From Rhizobium sp. Q54 (GTDB lineage: Bacteria; Pseudomonadota; Alphaproteobacteria; ATCC43930; CGMCC-115725): 51,645 nucleotides of DNA. The stretch is taken from contig CAMATN010000020.1 of NCBI GenBank assembly GCA_945861155.1, forward strand, positions 1-51,645, in the 5' to 3' direction. Below the pieces are notes generated by a model. That model did no database searches. It had not been told where the DNA came from and saw only the letters and a list, made by a program, of their open reading frames with translations. Positions 46,798-51,645 of this stretch are shown piece after piece (within the stretch, counting starts at the first letter, position 1; every line of letters begins with the position of its first letter). Made by a program: the position numbers and the translations under genes.

Positions 46798-47673
46798 CTA
46801 GCCCGGTCGCCGCGCGTTGGCGAGCAAGACCGTTCCGGGCAGGCGGATCTCGCCGGTCGGGCCGGCGTACGCCGCGAAGGCCGCCTCGGTTTCGGCGATG
46901 ATTGCCTGACGGGTTGCGGCGTCGGCCTGTTTTTCGTCGAGCAGCCGTTGGACCGCGCCAAACAACGCCACGTTCTCGGCCGTGCCCGCCGCCGACGCGC
47001 CGATCACGTGAAAACCTCGCGGCTCGATCGCGACGTCGGCGAAGCCCGCCCCTGCGAGAATGCCGCGGAAATAGTCGCGATCACTGAACACATGCGCGTC
47101 GGGTGCGTGCGGCGGACGCGGCGCCAGCGGCCCCAGATGCCGCAGCGCTATGTCGTGCGGGATCCTGCGATGCGTGTTCTCCGCGATCGACCCCCACACC
47201 GCCATGCACAGTCGCCCGCCCGGGCGCAGTGCGCCGCAGAGGTTCTGGAACGCCGCCTGCGGATCGGCGAAAAACATCACTCCGAAGCGCGACGTCAAGA
47301 GATCGAAGCTCGCCGGCGCAAAGCGGTGCACCTGCGCGTCGGCGAGCAGAAGCGTAACGTTGGTCAACCCCTGCTCGGCGACCCGTTCGCGGGCGCGGCC
47401 AAGCATCGGTTGGGAGATATCGATGCCGGTGACATGTCCGCGCGGTCCGACCGCCGCGGCGAACGGCAGCAGCGTCGCGCCGGTGCCGCAGCCGATGTCG
47501 AGCACGCGCTCCCCGGGTGCGGCCGCCGCGGCCTCAAGCAGCAGCGCGGCGACTTCGAAATTGCGCGCCTCCTGCGTTCCGCCGAGCCCGACCCAGCGCG
47601 GCCCGGCAACCTCATTCCAGTACCGCCGCATCGCGGCGTTCGCGGTGTCAGGACCGGGATCGGGCTCGCTCAT
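46798..47673 (-). CDS. class I SAM-dependent methyltransferase, UbiE-like
   Basis: The 291-residue protein has motif I VLDIGCGTGATLLP (about residues 57-70), the acidic end in TGIDISQPML, and the LLTSRFGVMFFADPQ region of the UbiE/Coq5 type. It methylates an unknown small molecule or quinone. The remaining half is helix-rich and ends in a short basic tail. A 94-base gap, without other features, separates it from the CoA-transferase gene upstream. Confidence 0.83.
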   Translation of the reverse strand: MSEPDPGPDTANAAMRRYWNEVAGPRWVGLGGTQEARNFEVAALLLEAAAAAPGERVLDIGCGTGATLLPFAAAVGPRGHVTGIDISQPMLGRARERVAEQGLTNVTLLLADAQVHRFAPASFDLLTSRFGVMFFADPQAAFQNLCGALRPGGRLCMAVWGSIAENTHRRIPHDIALRHLGPLAPRPPHAPDAHVFSDRDYFRGILAGAGFADVAIEPRGFHVIGASAAGTAENVALFGAVQRLLDEKQADAATRQAIIAETEAAFAAYAGPTGEIRLPGTVLLANARRPG

Positions 47674-47767
47674 CGCGCCACCTGCAGAGATCGAAACGGC
47701 GAGTGTATGTCAAAATGCCGCCGACCCACCCCCGTGGGAGGGTGGGGGCCGGCGCCACAGCCCGCCG

Positions 47768-49003
47768 TTATTTCCCGACGATGCCCTCCAGCTTCAGGGC
47801 CTCGATCTCCGGCGCACCCATGCCGAGCCAGCCGCTCAGCACCTCGGCGCTGTGCTGGCCGAGCAGCGGCGACGGCTTGACCCGCGGCGGCGAACCGTCG
47901 AAGCGCACCGGCCAGGCCGGCATCTTGACCGCGCCGGTCGTCGGGTGCTGGATCGTCTGCATGATGCCGCGCTCGGCGAGCGACTTGTCGCTCATCAGTT
48001 CGAGCGTGTCGAACACCGCGCCCGCCGGCACGCCGGCCGCGCCGATGATCGTCATCGCCTCTTCCTTGGTGTGCTGGCGGGTCCAGGTCGCGATGATCTC
48101 ATCGACCTCGGCGGCGCGCTCGCCGCGAGCGGGGCCGGTGTCATAGCGTGCGTCGCCGATCAGATCCTCGCGGCCGATCGCCTTCGCCAGGCGGCGCCAG
48201 TGGTCGGCGTTGGCGCGGCTGGTGAAGATATAGACGTAATCATTCGGCCCACCGGGCTTGCACGGATAAAGGGCCGACGGCGCGAGCGCAGCGCTCGATC
48301 GGCTGCTGCCGTTGCGCAGCTGGGCCTGGCCGCTCTGCTGGGTGCGCGAGAACGGCACCCGCATGTAATGGATCATCGCGTCCTGCATCGCGACCTGGAG
48401 CCGCCGCCCCTGGCCGGTTTTGCTGCGCTTATAGAGTGCGCCGAGTATGCTGATCGCCATCAGCATCCCGGTGCCGGTGTCGCCAAACGAGGGACCCGGT
48501 TTGACCGGCGGCCGGTCGCCTTCGCCGGTGACGCTGATCGTGCCGCCGGCGGCCTGCGCGATCATGTCGAAGGCGAGGCTGGTCTCGTACGGGCTGCCGG
48601 TGCCGAAGCCCTTGACCTGGCAATAGATGATGCCGGGGTTGATCTTCTTGACCTCGTCATAGCCAAGACCCAGCCGCTCGATCGTGCCGGGCGCCATGTT
48701 CTCGATCGTGACGTCGGCCTTTTTCAGCAATTCCCGGACGATCTCCAGCCCGCGCGGCGATTTCAAGTTCAGCGTCAGCGACTTCTTATTGGCGTTGAAC
48801 TGATGGAAATACCACGGATCGCTGTCGGGCTTGCCGGGCTGCAGACGGCGCCCCGGATCGCCGGTCGTCGGGTTCTCGACCTTGACAACCTCGGCGCCAA
48901 GCCAAGCCAACGATTCGGTGCAGGACGGCCCCGCCTCGAACTGGGTGAAGTCGACGATCTTGACGCCTTCCAGACAATCCAGCTCTACCCCGATTTCAGT
49001 CAT
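47768..49003 (-). CDS. CaiB/BaiF CoA-transferase family III
   Basis: From the ATG at 49003 (GGAGGAT upstream) the protein has 411 residues. It shows the family III start LEGVKIVDFTQFEAGPSCTE, VKVENPTTGDPGR, NANKKSLTLNLKSPRGL, NMAPGTIERLGLGYDE, and VAMQDAM with the Asp equivalent to catalytic Asp169 of formyl-CoA transferase. It moves CoA between an acyl-CoA and a free acid. The neighbouring quinone oxidoreductase and PaaG-like genes suggest degradation of a carboxylic acid, but the substrate cannot be read. Confidence 0.92.
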   Translation of the reverse strand: MTEIGVELDCLEGVKIVDFTQFEAGPSCTESLAWLGAEVVKVENPTTGDPGRRLQPGKPDSDPWYFHQFNANKKSLTLNLKSPRGLEIVRELLKKADVTIENMAPGTIERLGLGYDEVKKINPGIIYCQVKGFGTGSPYETSLAFDMIAQAAGGTISVTGEGDRPPVKPGPSFGDTGTGMLMAISILGALYKRSKTGQGRRLQVAMQDAMIHYMRVPFSRTQQSGQAQLRNGSSRSSAALAPSALYPCKPGGPNDYVYIFTSRANADHWRRLAKAIGREDLIGDARYDTGPARGERAAEVDEIIATWTRQHTKEEAMTIIGAAGVPAGAVFDTLELMSDKSLAERGIMQTIQHPTTGAVKMPAWPVRFDGSPPRVKPSPLLGQHSAEVLSGWLGMGAPEIEALKLEGIVGK

Positions 49004-49171
49004 GCCGCATCCTCCGCACAAAACCTGCTGCCGTATTTTCGCCGGCCTGTCCCCAGAATACCGCGATGGGGGGAGTCAGGCCAGCGCATTGCGGAACGAT
49101 GCTGGAACGATGCCTTCCGGCCGGAAGCTACGCCCGTGCGCCGATCCCGGGCATTGGCGCACGGTCGCTGC

Positions 49172-50149
49172 TCATGCCTCCAGCACGATCTTGCCGGCAT
49201 GGCGGCGCGACAACAGCGCCTGCATCGCCCTACCCGCCTCGGCCAGCGGGAAGGTCTTGGCGACGACCGGCTTCAAGCGGCCGCTCTCCCACCAGCGCAG
49301 CAATTCGGCGAGGTTGCGGCTGACCAGCACCGGGTCGCGAGCTGCTTGCGCGCCCCACACGACGCCGATCACCGAGATGTTCTTGACCAGGATCAGATTG
49401 GCCGGGACCGACTGGATGCGGCCCGCGGCGAAGCCGATGACCAGCATGCGCGCTTCCCAATTGACTGCGCGCAAGGCCTGGTCGAAAGCATCGCCGCCGA
49501 CCGGATCGAAGACGACATCGGCGCCGAGACCGCCGGTCAATTCGCGCACCCGGTCGCGGATGCTTTCGCTTGTGTAATCGATCAGCTCGTCGGCGCCGTG
49601 CGCGTCGGCGACCGCCAGCTTGTCCGGGCCGCCCGCCGCCGCGACGACGCGCGCCCCCAGATGCTTGCCAATCTCTACGGCGCTCAGCCCGACCCCGCCG
49701 GCGGCGCCGAGCACCAGCAATGTCTCGCCCGGTTGCAGATGGCCGCGATGGGTCAGCGCGAAGTGCGCGGTGCCGTAGGCGACCGGAAAGGCGGCGGCGG
49801 TGACGAAATCCATGCGGTCCGGGATCGGCACGACCGCGTCGGCATTCAGCACGATTTCCTCGGCATAGCCGCCACCGAAGCGCAGCACCGCGAGCACGCG
49901 CTGGCCGACCTCCAGGTGCCTGACCGCCGGTCCGATCTCGGTCACCTCGCCGGCGGCTTCGAGGCCGGGGGTGAACGGGAATTCGGGCCTGACCTGGTAC
50001 TTGCCGGCAATCATCAGCGTGTCGGCGAAATTGACGCCGCTGGCATGGACGCGAATGCGCGCCTCGTTCGCCTTTAATGGCATCCGGTCGGATTCTTCGA
50101 GCCGCAACGATTCGGGACCACCCCATTCGCGGCACAGGACCGCTCTCAT
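49172..50149 (-). CDS. NADPH:quinone oxidoreductase, zinc-type alcohol dehydrogenase family
   Basis: The 325-residue protein has an MDR fold: N-terminal ASGVNFADTLM, GLEAAGEVTE, and the nucleotide-binding LVLGAAGGVGLSAVEIGK (about residues 140-157). Zinc ligands of the alcohol dehydrogenase class are absent, as in quinone oxidoreductases. It reduces quinones or enoyl/acrylyl-CoA derivatives using NADPH. It lies upstream of the CoA-transferase gene in the same direction, 168 bases apart. Confidence 0.88.
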   Translation of the reverse strand: MRAVLCREWGGPESLRLEESDRMPLKANEARIRVHASGVNFADTLMIAGKYQVRPEFPFTPGLEAAGEVTEIGPAVRHLEVGQRVLAVLRFGGGYAEEIVLNADAVVPIPDRMDFVTAAAFPVAYGTAHFALTHRGHLQPGETLLVLGAAGGVGLSAVEIGKHLGARVVAAAGGPDKLAVADAHGADELIDYTSESIRDRVRELTGGLGADVVFDPVGGDAFDQALRAVNWEARMLVIGFAAGRIQSVPANLILVKNISVIGVVWGAQAARDPVLVSRNLAELLRWWESGRLKPVVAKTFPLAEAGRAMQALLSRRHAGKIVLEA

Positions 50150-50340
50150 GCCGTTCTCCTTACGCAGCAGGTCGCGAGGATAACCGAACCGGGCCGCTTG
50201 AAACTACCCGGCCGGGGAACTGGAGCCGGCCTTTGAGTGGAGATCGAAACTTGGAAATTCCCCGCGGCTTTGACCGCCACCGTTACCGCGGCGCCCCGGA
50301 ATGACAATTTATATGAATATGGGCCTATGCGTGGCGGCGA

Positions 50341-51549
50341 ATGAGTAATCCGGGTTCACCCTCGCCTACCCTGCGCCGGGTGCTGTCGCTGTGGCAGCTG
50401 CTGTTCTACGGGCTCGGTGTGATCGTCGGAGCGGGCATCTATGTCGCGATCGGCGCGGTCATCGAACGCGCCGGCCCGACGGCGCCGCTGTCATTCCTGC
50501 TCGCTGGCAGTGCGGCGGCGATGACCGGGCTGTGCTATGCTGAGCTTGCCGGCCGTTTCCCCGATGCGTCGGGAGCGGTCTCGTATGTGCGGCATGGTTT
50601 CGGTTCGGACCGGCTGGCGATGCTGACGGGCGTCGCCGTGGCGCTGGCGGTCGCGATCGCCGCCGCCTCGATTGCCCGCGGCGCCATCGATTACCTCGCG
50701 GTATTTGTCACGGCGCCGGCGCATTTGCTGATTATTGCGCTGGTTGGCGGTTTTACCGCGATCGCGATCTATGGCGTGCGCGAGAGCGTCGGCCTCGCGG
50801 CGGCGCTCGGCGCGATCGAGATCGCCGGGCTGATCGCGGCGACGATCGCCGGATTGCTGGCGGCACCCGAATTCCATGTCGCCAACATGTTTCCGGTGGA
50901 TTGGGCCGGATGGCAGGGCACCGTAGCTGGGGCCTTCATCGCATTCTTCGCCTTTATCGGGTTTGAGACGCTGGCGAATTTGGGCGAGGAAGTCACTGAT
51001 CCGGACCGCACCCTGCCGCGCGCCATCATCGGCGCCGTCGCGGCGAGCATCGTGCTCTATGTCGCGGTCGCGATGGCCGTCGTACTGGCGGACGGCGCGG
51101 CTGACAGTCCCCTGCTCGGCCTGTTCCAAGGCGCGGGCGTACCGGTGTTTGCCGCGGTCGGCGCGATGGCGGTCGCCAATGGCGTGCTGATCGAGATCGT
51201 CATGTTGGCGAGGCTGTTTTACGGAATGGCCCGCCAGGGGCAATTGCCCGCCTTTCTTGGCGGCGTGCACCCGCGAACCCAGACTCCGGTGGCCGCGACG
51301 CTGCTGGCCGGTGCGATCGTCCTGGCAACCGCCTTGCTGATTCCATTCGAGCAGCTGCTCGTCCTGGCCAATGCCATGACCCTGGCCGTTTTCACGCTGG
51401 TCAATGTCGGGCTGTGGCGTATTCAGCGCGAAGAAACCATTCCGGCTGACCAACCGGGGCAACGGTTTACGGTCCCCCGGTGGCTTCCTCCCCTTGCCGC
51501 CGCCCTGTCCCTCGCGCTGCTGCTGATGGAAATCGCCTTTCGGTTCTAA
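50341..51549 (+). CDS. APC family amino acid permease
   Basis: The 402-residue protein has about 12 hydrophobic segments, the first one holding the helix-breaking GAGIYV motif at about residues 30-35, and a GFETLANLGEEV motif near residue 205, as in AdiC/YjeH-type transporters. It moves an amino acid or polyamine across the inner membrane. The start has no obvious ribosome-binding site. The upstream 190 bases contain only a partial repeat end (CGGAATGACAATTT). Confidence 0.87.
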   Translation: MSNPGSPSPTLRRVLSLWQLLFYGLGVIVGAGIYVAIGAVIERAGPTAPLSFLLAGSAAAMTGLCYAELAGRFPDASGAVSYVRHGFGSDRLAMLTGVAVALAVAIAAASIARGAIDYLAVFVTAPAHLLIIALVGGFTAIAIYGVRESVGLAAALGAIEIAGLIAATIAGLLAAPEFHVANMFPVDWAGWQGTVAGAFIAFFAFIGFETLANLGEEVTDPDRTLPRAIIGAVAASIVLYVAVAMAVVLADGAADSPLLGLFQGAGVPVFAAVGAMAVANGVLIEIVMLARLFYGMARQGQLPAFLGGVHPRTQTPVAATLLAGAIVLATALLIPFEQLLVLANAMTLAVFTLVNVGLWRIQREETIPADQPGQRFTVPRWLPPLAAALSLALLLMEIAFRF

Positions 51550-51645
51550 GGCGCAGGGAAGATTGGTGGCTCGATAAACAGGGCCGGCCCGAGCAGCGAT
51601 CACAGAGGCGGTGTGCGTCAGCGCACGCCGTGCGCGGCGAATTCG

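Noticed and set aside
47150-50077. A 975-codon open frame on the plus strand antisense to methyltransferase, CoA-transferase and quinone oxidoreductase genes
   Set aside because: It covers three genes with clear family motifs on the opposite strand. High-GC genes often leave the antisense frame open; the translation is repetitive Arg/Ala-rich and matches nothing.

Overview
The window is high-GC (roughly two thirds G+C by eye) chromosomal DNA of an alphaproteobacterium. Pointers are the rpsF-rpsR-DUF2232-rplI order, the grxD-bolA-purL-panB cluster, the type 2 ArgC, a TPP-riboswitch-controlled thiC, and several short palindromic intergenic repeats of kinds common in Rhizobiales/Rhodospirillales-like genomes. 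I cannot place it to genus. There are about 50 protein genes, no rRNA, tRNA, CRISPR or phage, and no complete IS element.

Layout. 1-3.9 kb: WcbI-like protein, sugar isomerase-type TIM barrel and FkbM methyltransferase (surface glycan or secondary modification). 3.9-8.7 kb: a lactonase-fold hydrolase with an LVIVD beta-propeller protein, diverging from dgcN-dgcA (D-glutamate catabolism) and an overlapping AlkA-type DNA glycosylase. 8.9-12.9 kb: PEP mutase/isocitrate lyase-type enzyme, SDR, PfkB sugar kinase and Ldh-type dehydrogenase. 12.9-15 kb: a lower-GC methyltransferase and a decayed amidase fragment. 15-19.4 kb: a large unknown protein, Nudix hydrolase, thiC and its riboswitch. 19.4-24.1 kb: the S6/S18/DUF2232/L9 operon with a 2-oxoglutarate oxygenase and an AT-rich small membrane protein, then grxD-bolA. 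24-29.3 kb: purL-panB, a DUF1932 dehydrogenase and an aldo/keto reductase. 29.5-32.3 kb: Asp-box propeller, cytosine-deaminase-like amidohydrolase and a VapB-like antitoxin whose toxin gene is truncated. 32.3-36.8 kb: a complete carbohydrate ABC importer. 37-40.6 kb: a hairpin-guarded small ORF, a second LVIVD protein and a COG0523 GTPase. 40.7-42.9 kb: aldo/keto reductase and argC. 42.9-51.5 kb: mainly catabolic enzymes (PaaG-like hydratase, amidohydrolase, VOC, CaiB/BaiF, quinone oxidoreductase), TlyA, a methyltransferase and an APC permease.

The most striking signal is upstream of argC (reverse strand, 42600-42820). A promoter places the transcript start at or next to the AUG of a 38-codon peptide containing RRSDRRRRR. 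Three segments can pair 1:2 (8 bp), 2:3 (8 bp) and 3:4 (10-bp terminator plus U-tract), and the terminator sits just before the argC ribosome-binding site. This is the complete architecture of a ribosome-mediated attenuator responding to arginine, apparently with a leaderless leader peptide.

Other notable signals: a 155-bp MITE with 16-bp terminal inverted repeats and 8-bp target duplications; a REP remnant that replaces most of a VapC toxin; two LVIVD paralogues, one beside a metal-chaperone-type GTPase; and repeat families that supply stop codons or ribosome-binding sites to neighbouring genes.
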